Below, in pieces: positions 22,990-36,998 of a stretch of 64,000 nt of DNA. The stretch lies in assembly GCF_040954835.1 (NCBI RefSeq), contig NC_090698.1, forward strand, positions 72,671,284 through 72,735,283, given 5' to 3'. Below the pieces are notes generated by a model, which saw only the letters and a list, made by a program, of their open reading frames with translations, was not told the DNA's origin and did not search any database. The DNA is from Lepisosteus oculatus (taxonomy: Eukaryota > Chordata > Actinopteri > Semionotiformes > Lepisosteidae). Every line of letters starts with the position of its first letter. Positions within the stretch are counted from its first letter, which is position 1. The translations under genes and the position numbers were made by a program.

Positions 22990-25900
22990 GTAAGTAATTC
23001 TTTATAAAACATTATAAGCAGGTGCCCTAAGTGTTGTATTAATACAGAGTCATTATATTCATGTCTTTGCTTTAAAATGTTTTTCTTCTAAAATTTGAAG
23101 CTACTTTTTTCCCCCTGCGGATTGCGTTTGTTTAACTCGGGGCGCATGACGCAGATTTCAACGCGTTTTGTCTTCGTGGTTTTTGTTTTCATCAGTCAGT
23201 TTGTTTGTTTATGCTATTAAGCTGCCTCTGTTAGAAACTTCTTAAACTTTATCGCGAGTAATTTGGTCTGGACAGAATGGCAACGTTTGTCAACAGTCCT
23301 GAAATTCTAATTACGTTTCCAAAGCCGTGTGCCAAGATGCGCCCCCAAAGCGTTTTCAACCGGCGGGATAAGAGCGCCTTTTATTGTGCTGTTTAACAGA
23401 TGCTCGACAGCTCGCACCGAGGACAGTATTTTCATGGTAAAAAAAAAAAGATTAAAAGCTTTGAGCGAGGGAAATAAAGCCCCTTTCGCAATATGCCAAA
23501 TTTACCCCAGGAATAATAAATTTGAAAAGCTCAAATATTGATTCAGTGATGTGATTAAATGAATGGCTGAGGTACCCATTGACAAGTGGACAAATGCTTC
23601 CATGGTTACTTTTTCGATATTCACTGTGGACACTGCGCTTTGTGCTTCTCCTTTCTCCCATTGAAGCAGCATAACAATCCGTGGGGCATCGCCACACATG
23701 GTGCGCGTGAACTGGGACCAGCTTGAAAAGGGCATGCTGACGAGCTGTGCACTGGCTTGTTACCCTTTTAAATCCCACCGATTCACGCACCGGCTAGTTT
23801 AAGCTTCGGAAGAGCGGAAAAATGGATAAAATGCCGTCCAGATACTGATGGAAGGAACTTTATGTTCAGGAAAAAAAACAACAACAACCCCAACATAGTT
23901 TGCTGGTTTTTCCCCCCTCCACTTTTAAAGGGTTTAAACCGGCGAGTTTTGTAGTGGTTGTTTCTTATTCTTTACTGCCAGGCCATCGTGACTACCAATG
24001 AAACAGACACTGCAGTTATTATTAATGTTTGCAAATCTCTCAGAGTAAAAATCTACATCTAATTTGAGGAAAAAAAAACCCTACAGGTTAACAATCATAC
24101 CCGCTGACGGCAGCAGTCTTTCTGCTCAGTTGTGAAGATTGTGTTATACCGTCTAACCTCTGTAGGAACTACTTTGAGTATTCTCAGCAACAGAATAATG
24201 GTTTAAAGCTTTTGTCAATAATAAAGGACCGTGGAATCAGTCTTGTTAGTTATTCGTTGAAAACACATTTTGGAATTACTTTGTGATTTGTCTACTAAAA
24301 ATGTCTAATAGAATAAGGCCTCGACATTTTTGGCTAAATAAAAAATATATTAGAAGACATCAACATACAGTATGTAGTTTTAAACAAGTATTTATCTATT
24401 TTATTGTGGAAAAATTGGGATTTATTGACGGTCTTGATTTAAATACATTTTACAACCTGTTGATCAGGAAAGATTTTTCAGAAGACATTAAAGGATTTCT
24501 GAGTATCACAATTTATTTTAAATAATTTAAAAAACGCAGCTCTTACGAAACACCATTTGCTGTTTTAATACTGACAAATTCATATTTTAAATATTGCTTA
24601 AGGACATGAGAATGTTCAATATTAAATCTCCGTTTAGCAAATTTATACATTGTGTGCTTTACATATTTAAATTTTGTCTGAAGTTAAATAAATGCAACAT
24701 TAGTGTGGATTTAAAATATGACTTATTTAATGTTTAATAAAATGCAGCCTTAAATCCATGATAAAGAGTTTTCCTTTGTGGCACAACCAATCTTCATCCT
24801 GCTTCATTAAAGACAAAGAAGAAAAAGTGCACCAGACGATCGCATGGTTTGGGTCTTAAGGACACAGACCTATTCTGTGTTCCTGAAGGGTGATTTTCTG
24901 ATTGATTACAGCTTGATAGAGCAGCAGCAGACTGGGGAAAGCACAACAGAAAAACTTGGAGACGTGTGAGAATAGACAAAGAGAGGGAGCTGAAACATGT
25001 TAACATCTGTGGTCCACGAGCTGAGATTCAGCACAAGGAACCGGTAACATTTCAGAGGAAAGAGAAAAGCTCTAAAATTACTGAAGTGCTTTACAAATTT
25101 CAGTTTCGAGGAAGAAAAGGATAAACATCTTGTAAATTATCTGATGTCTGTTGCAGTAGAAATTATTCCCCTCTAATTTGATGTGCCAGCTTCAATGAAT
25201 GTTTCCTTTTGTGCCTTGTTAAGTAGTGTCTGCAAAGTGTGTATACAACAAAATCATGCAGCTGCTGTTTTCACTGATACGTGAAAGACATTGATTTAAT
25301 TATGTTTAAAGCAGATTGTTAAAATGATGGCTTTTTTTAATTCCCAGCTCTTTTACATGGATTTTAATGTATCACATAGGCTGCCTGCACACTGTTTATT
25401 TTTTGCACAGTGTAGCATTTAAAAACTCACAAAATTAAAGTCAGATTTTTGCATTTAATTAGAAACCACCTGGGGGAACCCTTTGGAATTTAGAGAGATA
25501 TTCCCAGTTTGAGTATTGCCCAGATGAACAGATGATTAGGAACTATTTTTTAAATCCAGACATGTTGTGGTTAGATACTGAAACAAGATGCTTATGGTGT
25601 TGTGAGCTGTAGAAGATAGCTGCTGAGATTACTGAAGTACGGTAAATCATAGTTATTTATGTTCCTTGAGGACTGAGCTGATCTGCTGTTGGGTCACAGC
25701 TACAAGTATTAAATAATAAAGAAAGTCTTCTCGCTGTTTAGGGTCCGCGTCATGCCTCAGGCCTGCTGAACATGTTGAACGCAGCATGACAGTCCTGTGA
25801 TTTTATTGCAAACAGGACATTTCTGTGGCTCTGACTTGACATAGTGCTTAACGTTGCTCTGTTCATTATTTTATTCTGGTCCTGAATTACATGAGCCTGT

Positions 25901-28900
25901 GCCTATTTGATATAAGGTCCGGTGGCTTCCCGTGTTGAAAAAGAAAGGCTGTGCACCCAGAGCATAAAAGTAAATCATTTAAAATCTCCATGTTGTGTCT
26001 TGACATGGCAGTGCATGTAAGTTACTGTGCACATTAGTTTTTGTTTTTTTGTGAATTTGGTGTGGAAGTGTGGGAAAAGAGCCATCAATGAAGATCCCCT
26101 ATTTAGATTAGTTTCGGTCAGAGTTATGTTTCAGTACCTTTGAAAGAATAAATGGACAGGTTCTTCTCACTAGTAGCTCTGCTTGCTCCCCACATCGTGG
26201 AAGCTTCTAAGCAACAGTAAATAATAAGGGTAATAATTCAGCACATACCAGTGTATGGGCCCAGGGAGGGTGATCATGACACAGGGGGGCAGGTTTTAAA
26301 GGTTACTGCTGAGGCCCTTTCGCAGCTCAGGGGAGACTCTTTCCCCTCTCCTTTCTGTCGCTGGGTGTGATCTGTGTGGGCTACGCAATTAACTCAAAGT
26401 TGTGAATTAATGCACTAGAGCTGCAGCTGATGACAAAGATCTAGGGTTTCTTTTTGGCAGCATGAGTTGATGATTTTTTTTTTCTTTGAACATGTTGGAA
26501 ATGATTATTTTAGGCTTTTTTCAAACAGATGAATTAAGTGGCTGAGCTGACTAACTGGGACAAAGCAGGCTGAAAAGTAAATGGAAAAAACGGGTCTCAG
26601 TTGTGAAGCCTTCTTTGTCACTCTGTAACTGTAATTCTGTGTGTTTTACTCTTTATTTTTACTTTTCAGTGTTAATTAAATAATCAGCCAATAAACTATT
26701 AACTTGGGGTAAAATGAGCTAAAGAGTCTTTATAATATATATTTCATAGCTCACAGTTGCATACTTACATAAAAGAAACCTGGAAGAACTTAAGAAAATT
26801 GATTTAACTGTCAAGGCTGTTGGGAACACATTGTAGTTGGGATTGTGTGTCTTTTCTATACTAATTTGTTGACCCATGAATATTTAACTGAGTGGTGGAA
26901 CCATGTAAAATTATGGAATAGTCAAGGACTTTACCTTCATTAATATCTCAGGGATATAGCGAATGACAAAATAGAACTGGAATAGAGTAGATGGATTACT
27001 TCTAATATTTCTAAAAACCAAAATAAATGTCCTGCATATCTCCTGGGAAAGCACAACCATCTTTGGAAGCAAGATGCCTCTTAAACCGCTTGGACTTGTG
27101 CTGTTATCCTCACTTCTTAGCAAGTTTTGGGCCATGCCTGTGTTTAAAGGCATTTAATGCTGTGTTATACTGTACATTTAACAAAACAAAGAACTAAATA
27201 AAACAGCAACAAGAAAAGCAGTATTTTATAGCACTATTTTCTCATCACTTCTTGCAGTGCACTAAAAACATCTCTTTAAACAATTGTTGAAGTATATCTG
27301 AATTTCTTGTTCTGGCCAAAGAACGCCATTTTTATAAACAAGTTAGAATGTATATTGACCGTGCCTCATGCCTGATAACGCACCAAGCAGTGATAATATC
27401 CCTGATAACCCATGCCCTCTTTGCTCATTGCTCTTACCTCATTGCTTTAATAAAATATTAGAGGCAGTCCTGGAGGCCATGAATTAGTCAAGGCATTCCC
27501 ATTGAAGTCACGAATTCTGACTCGGAGTGAGAGAAACGCTTCTTTACACTGGGCAAAATGATAAAATAATCCCTTCGGAATACAGATCCCCCCCTTTTTC
27601 AAACCTGCTGCCACAGAAGTGTGGTAAACATTTTGTTCTGTGTGGGTCAGCCAAAAAAAACCCTGGGTTTCCTAATGATCCAGAACTCTTCTGTATTTTC
27701 ACGCACATATGTAGAGGTAGGTGGTAGCATCTCCATGCCTTGCAGCACATGCACAGTACCAAATGTGCCTTCTAGAACACTATAAGGAAAAGTCTTCTAT
27801 AATCTAAACTCTTAATTACATGTGTGTGACCTAAATGGCAGACAGTTTTTTGTCATGCACTGTCAGGTCCTCACTAGACTAGCAATACAGTGATATTTGA
27901 AAAACAGTTGCATCAGTGCGTGAGCCACAGAGCAAGAAGCAGAGGTTCATTCCAGGAGAAAGAAAGCATTAGACAACTGTGAAGCCCTTTCATGCATAAG
28001 ATAGTCATGTTATTTTACTTTCTCAATCCTTTATCATTGTTAATTATATATTTATTTGCAAACTGCAGTTCCAAACTGACATTCTGGAAGAAGAGAAGGC
28101 CTCTTTGTTTTACCCACCCTGTTGTCACACAAGTATAAATATGAGAGACTTTCATGTCCTGTGATCACTGCTCAGCAGCTCCACATCATCCCCGTTTCTT
28201 TAGAGAGGAGGATGATATTCATATATATAGTCAGGTGTTGTCTCTTTAATAAAGGTAGGTCAAGCCAAAGACATTTCAGATGCATTTACTTGAAATTAGG
28301 AAAGTCTGTAACTACTGAAGTGAGCATTTTATATCTGTAGTTGATATAAAGTGCTGCTAACTTACCAAGCAGTATGCAGTTTTCAAAGTTCTGTTTATTC
28401 TAATAAATTAGACAATATCCCATTAACAATATTCTAATATTAAACTCTCATTTGCACTATTCTTTATGTTTGTTAATTATCCTTTAGTGGATTATTATGT
28501 CATCCACAAAACCTAGATCTGCAAAAATGTTCTCACTTTATTTTTCAAGTTTTATTTGAGAAGTTGTGTGCATATGATTTATTCAGCTTAAAAATAGTAT
28601 TCTGGCACCATGCTTATTAAAACAATTGCAGGTTGATTTTTTTTAAGTAAGAAAGGAAAAAAGGACAGGTTGAGGTGTTTAAAAACCCAAGAAAAGATAT
28701 TAGTTTTGGCAAACAAAAATGTAACATTTGGAGAATGCTGCAGTAATTTCAAGATGTTCAGGAAACTCAGGTAATTACTGTTATGGGACTAGTACTGAAG
28801 TAATTTTGCAGTTGACCTTCAGCCAGCCCACACCGCCACAGTCCTGATACTTTCTCATGCATTCAGGTGTTAATTAAATATGAAATAAATTCAAAGACAA

Positions 28901-29579
28901 AATCTTAAAACATGAAAACCCAGCATAACATGCTCTAGTGAGTAGTACATTTTGGGAATTCATCCATTTAACCCTCAGTTCTGTTATTTTGATCAACCAA
29001 AGTGATATACGAGCAGCTAATTACTATTTGATCTGGTTTCGCAATGAAGAAAAAGTAGAGTCGGGGACTGCACGTGTTGAGAAAATTGATCTTATTACAT
29101 AAGGCTTGAGGCAAAGCGATGAGACAAATGAAGTCACCCATTCCTGGCTTGCCTTTAATGTAATGACTGAGCGAAAAAGAGAGGGGTGTGGGGCCAGTTC
29201 AGACAAATTGGTACACCAAGGTGAGGGTCATCAAAGTGACGTCAGCTCCGAGCTTCTCCAGTGCTGATTAAAGCCAGAGATTCATTTCTGTTTTTTGAAG
29301 CAGTTTCCCTTGAAATGCCAGACCGATTCCCAGGATTAGTCGTGCGGCACTAACCAGCAACATGAGCCGATAAAAACAATCCTGTTTGGAATCTGGAACT
29401 CTTAGCACAGAACTTTCTTCTGTTTCAGCTTCTAGTTTTGTACAGTCTTTCCACGAGCTTGCCTTTAAGGTCATTGGCTTTATAAGGGGAATGTATGGTG
29501 TAATTGCTCATGAGGATTCTGCCATTGATCGTTTTTTAAAAGACAGAATATGTTTTTGGGGAGTTGGATATTCATGCTT

Positions 29580-29925
29580 TCATTTTCTAATCTGCTTTTC
29601 CAGTACGGGGTCACAGGGGAGCTGGAGTCTATCCCAGGAAGCACAAGGCAAGGCAAGGCAGAATACTCCCTGAATGAGACGACAGTCCATCACAGGGCAG
29701 ACACACAGACACGCACACTCACGCCAGGGCCAGTTTTACAGAAACCAGTTAATCAACCAGTATGCCTTTGGACTGTGGGAGGAAACTGGTGTACCCAGAG
29801 AAAACCCTTGTGAACACAGGGAGAACATGCAGACTCCACACAGACAGCACCCCTGGAACTGAACCTAGGGCCCCAGCGCTGTGAGGCAGCAACGCTGACC
29901 ACTGTGCCACTGTGGAGTTAGATAT
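29580..29925 (-). mobile_element. L2-like LINE 3' tail
   Basis: On the plus strand it runs from cagtacggggtcacaggg through ggagtctatcccagg and ctttggactgtgggagg to aacatgcagactccacacag and gctgaccactgtgccac. This is the well-known L2 tail order, read antisense. Short similar copies are at 46828-47500 and 61245-61530. Confidence 0.75.
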
Positions 29926-30234
29926 TTTCAACATAAAACCAGCTATCAAAGCAAATTAATTTCAAAGAAATAATGCTTACGTTTTTGGGAAATTCCTGTC
30001 AATCTAAATAACAAACTAAAAGGCTGCTACCAAGTACTCCTAACCCAGTTTATGCAACAGTCTGGTTTCTGATTTTCTAAACTGACAGCTTCCCTAAATG
30101 ATGTTGATTACTTAAGGAGCCACTGAATCAGCCACGATCACATGCTCTCCTGTGTACCTAAGTCAGATTTAGAGGTGATAACACTTTAAACATGAATATC
30201 GCCATTCATTAATACCTCTTAACCCCTTAACACA

Positions 30235-30308
30235 CCCAAAGCCACAGCCAAAACGTTGTGTTTCTTTTTCTTCTTTTGCAGCCTAGGCATTCTGGCACAG
30301 CTACCTAC
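30235..30308 (+). repeat. Family C repeat, partial copy
   Basis: Contains gccacagccaaaacgttgtg and gcagcctaggcattctgg, matching the consensus ends, with the 5' core missing. Confidence 0.5.
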
Positions 30309-30949
30309 TTGAACTACATACTTTAACATGCCCACCTCTAATTTTAGTGTTGCTCAAAATGATATTTTACTCAATATTCTCAATATTGATATACATATAT
30401 TCAGAAATAAAATGGAGGGTGTTTTGACCTTTTTTAAAGAGCCCCACAGCTCTGAATTTTGAGCAGCTCATTCCTGTCTTTCTTCTCTCCTAATCTCCAG
30501 AACAATGAACTTGACCTTTGACCCATGAGCCCTAATAGCTTCAGTTCACTGCTGGGTGAGAGCCTGTTGTGGCACCACTAGTAGGAGGGCTGTTTTCTTG
30601 TACAGCTGTATTGCAATCATTTTAACATTAAATATATATATATGTATAGTTAGGTACAAAGTATTATTTGGTCCATTTAAAGTTAATTAATTTGTAAGGA
30701 AAATCTGTTTTGATTCTATAAAAACTCATTTCATTCTCCCTTGGCAAATGAATAGGCACATTTCAGTTCTGCCTGTGAATTTTAATACAATGTCTTTAGT
30801 CCAAATGTCATTTATTTTATTTGTGTAAGACCAGCATAAATCTAACAAATTCCATAAAACGGACGTATGACTTTTTATCTCGATTCTTCTCTTCTAAAGT
30901 ATTGGAAGCACACATGTGATAATGGGAGCTCCAGTATGCGACAGCTGTT

Positions 30950-31290
30950 CGCATTTGATTTCCAGACCTGTGGTTTCCCTCGCAGTGGACCTGCACAGAG
31001 ACAGCCTCGTTCTGGCCGGGCAGGGTGAATGTTCTGCTCCTGTCTGGTTGTAAATCTTGGGTTCCTCTTTTGAAGTGGATTGGAAATGTCCGCCCGTGCA
31101 GCCTGTTGTGCCCCCCGCGCTTCTCTGTTGTGTGCCGATAGTCTGCGGAGGGAGGAGCGCTGCACGGCTACATGCTAGGGGTCACGGGGGGTGAAAGCCT
31201 GCTCACCACGTCTCTGCCTCCCCTCCCCCTGTTAGTCACCCCCGATCGGGGCCCTGGTCAGCGCTGGTGGCGGGCGGGATCTGTGAAAAG
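30950..31290. promoter_or_regulatory. CpG-rich patch inside intron 1
   Basis: Noticeably richer in G, C and CpG than its surroundings, with no repeat family recognised and no conserved open frame. It could be an internal promoter or enhancer, or a GC-rich repeat not represented elsewhere in the window. Confidence 0.25.
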
Positions 31291-31851
31291 TGTTTTTCTT
31301 TTTACACTCAGATCACTCATATCACTACTATTAAGATGGGTAGTAGTGTTATTAATATTATTATTTTTTTCTGAAAAAGATTTTGGATTTTACAAAGTCA
31401 AATAGCCCTCGTTGTTACTTTCTAGTTCTATAGATTGATTACAGTAATAGGACTTATTGGGCTTAGAATTATCCTTGCTCCCCTAGTAAATTAGAAATGA
31501 ATGAATTAATTAACACATGTGTATGTGATCACGAGTTTTTCCATAATGTGTTTCAGATTATTTCTACAAGAAATTAATGTTTATCTAACATAGCTTTCCA
31601 CTGGAATGAAGTCCAGATTTAGAGCCCTCTGTGTAATGCTTTAGCCTAGTTAATTTAAAAGAGTCATTCATTCTACCTTTTCCTTTGACTGGGTACCTTA
31701 AACCATGCCATAAGTAATGTTTTAAAAGAGGAAAGGGAAAAAAACCCATAAGTACATACATTAAAATCTCATTAAAATAAACATGTCAAAATGTTCTATT
31801 TCAACAATGAAGGTTGTAGGTGACATTTTAAACCATTAAAATAAGTAAAGA

Positions 31852-32020
31852 TTTATTCTATGCTGAAAAGAAAAGAGAAGAAACACAGCTTTTCGGCTGT
31901 GGAACCTTCTTGGTAAGGCTCCACAGCTGAAACGTTGTGTTTCTTTTCTGCTCTTTTCAGCAGGAATAAACCTTTACTTGTTCCTTTGCAGCCTACGCCT
32001 GCTGACGCAGCTCCCTACTT
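31852..32020. repeat. Family C repeat, inverted pair (fold-back)
   Basis: The left half (to about 31915) is a minus-oriented copy and the right half a plus-oriented copy, meeting near ccttcttggtaaggctcc. The arms match imperfectly over about 65 bases: tattctatgctgaaaag on the left against cttttcagcaggaataaacc on the right. Confidence 0.7.
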
Positions 32021-32253
32021 GAACTATTTAAAGTATTTCACTCAGTGTGTCCACCCGAATCAATGCTGTAGTGCCCGTTTCCTCTAAATCCGCCTCAACA
32101 TCATCAATCTCTGAGTAAGCTATAAACGTGCTCTTATAAGTGAACTTCATGCACTATTTAATAAGGTACCACTCAGGCATAATAGTAACCAACACGTTGT
32201 TTTGTATTCCAGTTAAACCTGGAAAGAAGTGTTTCAGGCTTTACTAGTTCAGG

Positions 32254-32372
32254 TAGCTGTGTCAGCATGCGTAGGCTGCAGAAGGAACAAGTAATAGGTT
32301 TATCCCATGCTGAAAGGAGAAGAAAAGAGACACAATGTTTCAGCTGTGGAGCCTTCTTCAGGCTTTACTATC
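32254..32372 (-). repeat. Family C repeat, copy 4
   Basis: Minus strand: CCTGAAGAAGGCTCCACAGC then TGAAACATTGTG, an AT-rich middle, and GCAGCCTACGCATGCTGACA. It lies 230 bases from the fold-back pair. Confidence 0.7.
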
Positions 32373-32544
32373 TGCGATGGGGGGCTGAGGGAAGGACTGC
32401 AGTGTCTACTGGCTGAGCACATGTGCAGTTGTTGATGGTACAACGGAGAGCAGTAGTGATGACTGAGGACCAGAACTCGGGAGGCTGCGTGGCTGTTCGG
32501 TGTAAATTTGTTAACAAAGCACAATCATCCACAACACTGGAACA

Positions 32545-33000
32545 CAAGACAGGTTGCAAACGAAAGGGGGTTATTCAGACCATCTCGCCATATGGTAGTT
32601 AATAGATTAAAAGGTTGTTCCATTACCCCACAACTCTTTGATTAAAGATTAGATTTAAAAACCGTGCCTTGTAGTTCCAGTTTGCATCCTCTGGTCCCAG
32701 TTTAACTGTTGATCCTGACAAAGTCCACTGGGTTCAATGGTTCATTGACTTTCACAATGCCTTTGAGGACAGAATCCTTGAATAAGATACCCTCCTAGCC
32801 TTCTCTATTCAAGACTGAAACGGTCAGTGTAGGACAGTGCCTTGAGTCCCAGAATGTTTCTGTTTGCTCTACTCTGGACTGATTCCAGAGCAGCAGTGTC
32901 TTTTGTGTGATGTGTTGGACCAATATCGTACACAGCATTTTACCTAATAAAATGAAGACAGTATTTGTTCATGTTTTAAGTACTTAATTAAGCAGGGCGT
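32545..33000 (-). repeat. LINE-family remnant, antisense
   Basis: Starts with gcaaacgaaagggggttattc, equivalent to the 3' start of the copy at 4885, and continues into parts seen in no other copy except the one at 19205. Heavily decayed. Confidence 0.45.
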
Positions 33001-33646
33001 AATGGTTCACACATGAACTCCTTCACACATAAGCTCTGCCTCAGCTCATCACTGGGTGGTATTTCATTCACTTCAAAGCCCCTGATATGCAGTGTATCTC
33101 CCAAGCATCTGTGAAATAAATTCAATTTATACGTGATGGGATGTTGAAGACTTCAAATCTTTCTGGGGTAGATTGCCTGAAACCATTATCTTTGCAGCCC
33201 TCGGGATATAGCCAATCAGTTCTTCTTGGTTTAATTTGTTTATGAAGTGAAAAGAGTAATGTACAGTGACTGCTGGAAAATAAACCCGTATCTCCTTCCT
33301 GTATAACCTGCTGTTGGTTATACTACACTTTCTCCCTGGGGTTAAGAAGAAAAAGGCTATCAAAGTATTTGCCCATTCTGCTATTTATTTAAAAAAGCTT
33401 GATACAGTTAGTTGCCTTCTAATCACCTGAAATACACCACTGCACATGACTGTGCTCAGTGCTGTGAGACTTTTGAGTCAGTACTGTACCTTATGAGGGA
33501 TTTTCTCTGTCCTCAATCCAGCCATCTGTTGTCAGTCTGTCAAGGGCAGCAGATTGGAGAGGCTCAGGCAGAGCGCAACGAATTTTGCACATCTTTCTTT
33601 AAAGGCTGTGGGAAAAGACAATGTGTTTGATTTGGATGAGGGACTG

Positions 33647-33680
33647 GTGTGTGTGTGTGTTTGAGTGTATGTGTGTGTCG
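33647..33680. repeat. Short GT-rich microsatellite
   Basis: Interrupted GT repeats (gtgtgtgtgtgtgt, then ttgagtgtatgtgtgtgt). Confidence 0.8.
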
Positions 33681-34233
33681 GGGTGTTCTGTATAAAAAAA
33701 AAAAAACAATGTCAAAACCAAAAAGAATAGAACAAAAAGTGCATTTTAGTCTGTGAATCACAAGATCCTCTTCTCTCCATCAGTTCTTTTGAAAGGCAAT
33801 TAGCATTTCAGCTAGGCCCAATTGGTTACATGCAATGAAGTAATAAGGTTTATAATTTGCTTCTCTCGGCTTCGTGCTGTTGAAAAACAGCTCTTATATA
33901 ATCCCTTGAAAGTACCTTTCTTTCCAGTGCAGCCATTGTCGCAACACTTGCTAATCAGCAAGGAAAACGGTCTGCACTTGAGTACTTGGAGCATCTGAAA
34001 TTCAATGGGCCTTTCTTCCTTTTTTGAAAAACAAAATTGTTGTAGTTTTTTTTCTTATAAGGATGCGTTTGGCACAAGTTGAAAGCTGTGGAGAAGGGCA
34101 TGGGAACAATGTCTTTGCAAGGTCTGGTTTTAGTTCCAGAATGAATTCTGCGGCAGAAGCAGACTTGATTGACGTTCAGTTGTTGGGGAGGTTAACCAGT
34201 TAGTTGAAATCAACATCTCAGATGGAGTGTGTG

Positions 34234-34266
34234 TGTATGCATACTTTCCAACAAAGTATGCATACA
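34234..34266. repeat. Perfect 14-bp inverted repeat, 5-nt loop
   Basis: TGTATGCATACTTT at 34234-34247 and its exact reverse complement at 34253-34266 enclose CCAAC. The arm contains the nested palindrome TATGCATA. Confidence 0.9.
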
Positions 34267-36921
34267 TCTGGACTTACAGGCCATGTGCTTTCAGAACAAC
34301 AATGTTGGGAAAAAAAAGATGTCAATAAAATGGCGAGAAAGCTTGTGAATAACTTGGAGAGAGTGCTTTTTTAAGCTCAGTGTCCAGCACTTTCAGTTAT
34401 ACAGCATTGAGATTGCTGAGGTTGCTCACAGTTCTTGACTGCAGTGTCATCACCTTGTACCTTAATCTTGTCGTCTCTGTGCCGACAAGCAAAGGTAGGC
34501 CTGGTCAGTACTGGGATGGGCCGTCCCCTGGGTTGGAGTAAGCTAAACATTTTCTAAATGAAACTTATTTTTTACACTGTCTTTTTCAGTTGCTTACACA
34601 AAACATTCACATCATGAAAGGTATCCTATAAATCACCTTGGAGACAGGTTTACATATTAGAGTTATGCAGCTAATGAAATAATTAGACCAACTATGTTAC
34701 CAAGAATGTAGGTGAATTAACACCCAGAAGAAACTTATAAAGCTTTGGAAACATAATTTAAAGAATATTTAGAGAAATTATTTATGTTTTTTTCTCTTCT
34801 TAGTGTACTAGTATCTAGCATATTTTCACCCCTAGATGGTGAACTATCTCTGCTTTATCTAGGTCATAGGTATTGATAGGGAAATTGTCTTGTAAGTGTG
34901 GATACAGCCACATTTTTGCTGTTTTCAACAGGGAATAATACATTTGAGAAGGATGTTTGTATTTTGTGATCAAATGTTTTTCTTTTTTAGGCAGAAGTAT
35001 AAGATATCTTACATTTTTACAGCATTTTTAAAACCTTTTCTAAAATGTGACGTTCTGTCCAATACACGTTCTTAGTTGCTGAATTGCTCCACTTTTCCTC
35101 TGGTCTGTAAGAGCATAAGCATACTATATCTGGAACAAATTGCATGTTTTAAGGCATCCAAAGTGATCTTGCTGCAGAAAATCCCAATTATATTTATGTG
35201 ATATGCATATGTTTATATTTGTCCAAGATAAGCAGATGAAGGTAATTGAGAACAGAAGTCAGAACAAAAGCACCGTTAAACCCCTGAGTTTTAAGTACTT
35301 GTTTTAATTAGAAGAAAGTAGCTGTGAGTTCTAAGAAACCAGCATATTTAATGTGTGAAGAAGAAACACTGCGGACACCTTAACCAGACGTGTCAGGGAT
35401 TATGTACACTCGCTCGAGTTGTACAGCTTTCATAGTAAAAGAAGAGCACGTTGGACTGCCATCACATTCAGGCGTCAATGTTGTATAGAATGATGGAGGA
35501 AACAGGTATCTGTCAGTTATCAGTTTGGGGAGGAAAAAAAACAGTGATTGGAAGAATTCTGGTTTCTCCAACTTCAGTGGTTGCTACAGTCGTACCACAT
35601 GGATGCATTATTTCCAGTACATGTCTGTGACAGTATGCGACAATGTGCCCAACAACTCTCCCTGTAAGTCTGTTGAGCTGTCTGAATTGACACATCAGCC
35701 AGGTCCCCTGTTGCTTTCAGTGCACCGGACGCACAGGGCTCTTGTGAGGTCACTTCTATCACCCTTTATAGCCTTTTTCTCATTGCACAGCACACCGGGA
35801 GAAAGGTTTGCTGCTTTGTTTCTCAGGAATCAGGGGCTATACCACATGCTTTGTACCCTATTTTGAGCAGTTTACTCTAATGTGAAACACCATTATCTGA
35901 TATTTTGTTAGGGCAGTGCTGTATGCATACACATCTGCTTTTTTTCTCTGTTATTGCGGACAAGAGTCCTGGCTCCCGTAATGCTTATTTGTCAATGTTT
36001 GCTATCTTTGTGTGGGGAAGAAGGACCACAAAGGCCTGGATAATGATGTACTGTGCATGAACAAACACATCCTCGAATGGTTCTTTTTCTAGTATACTGT
36101 ATATTCTATCCAGTTTCTAAACCTGTCATTACTACAAACCTCTGACCTAACAATCTCTTGCCAAGACATTTAAGAGAAATTAATCTCTGCAGCCTTTGTG
36201 TAAAGTTTGGAAATCTGCGTGGATATGTCAAAACACTGAATACATTCGACACAAGTTCTCTGAAGTTCGCGGACAGACCAGAACCAGATTATACACGATT
36301 TCCTAAATTATAAATGTGGGCTCAGCCTTTTTCAAAACCAGAAAATGATAGCTGTTTGTAAGAAGATACTAAGCTTCTTTGCATTTACCATTTTATATGA
36401 TATAATTTTCATTTTAGCCCTTCAAATTTGGCGTAACTAAATTACCGAGTGTATATGGATTCAGTGACCTTCAGTAGCATTGCAGTCTGGTCTTTCTTCT
36501 TTATTCAAGGAATTAGTCAGAATCTTGCTGTATTATTAGTATTGAATGACTCCTTAGGCAATGGAAAAGAGTTACCAGACCAGTCGATTAATGACATCTT
36601 ACAGACAAAATCACCAAAAACCCTGGATAGTGTTTTCCTGATAGATATATAAATGAAGCAGATGAAAGCTGATAATATCAGTGTGCACCTCTGTGTGGCA
36701 TTGTAGCTTTTTCTTTCCACATTGTATGCATGAGGTGCCCTTTCCTTGTGATCTATCAAGTATAAGTCTCACACTACTGCTTTCAACTTCATTGCGTCTT
36801 CTTTGACTGAGGTCCACTGCCAGCAGTGTAGATTTCTGCTCTTATGCTTGGACACGTGATCTGCAGACGTTGGTGCACTTGAACTGCTCACCTTAACTCA
36901 CCCCCAGACACCACCTTAATA

Positions 36922-36997
<76 letters not shown>
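36922..36997. repeat. (CAACAG)n microsatellite
   Basis: About twelve perfect hexamer units in intron 1. Read in frame it would give poly-Gln, but it is not part of any supported exon and the flanks are not coding. Confidence 0.95.

Positions 36998-36998
<1 letters not shown>

Noticed and set aside
36922..36997. Polyglutamine-coding exon
   Set aside because: CAACAG repeats read as Gln, but there is no surrounding frame or splice context; a microsatellite is sufficient.
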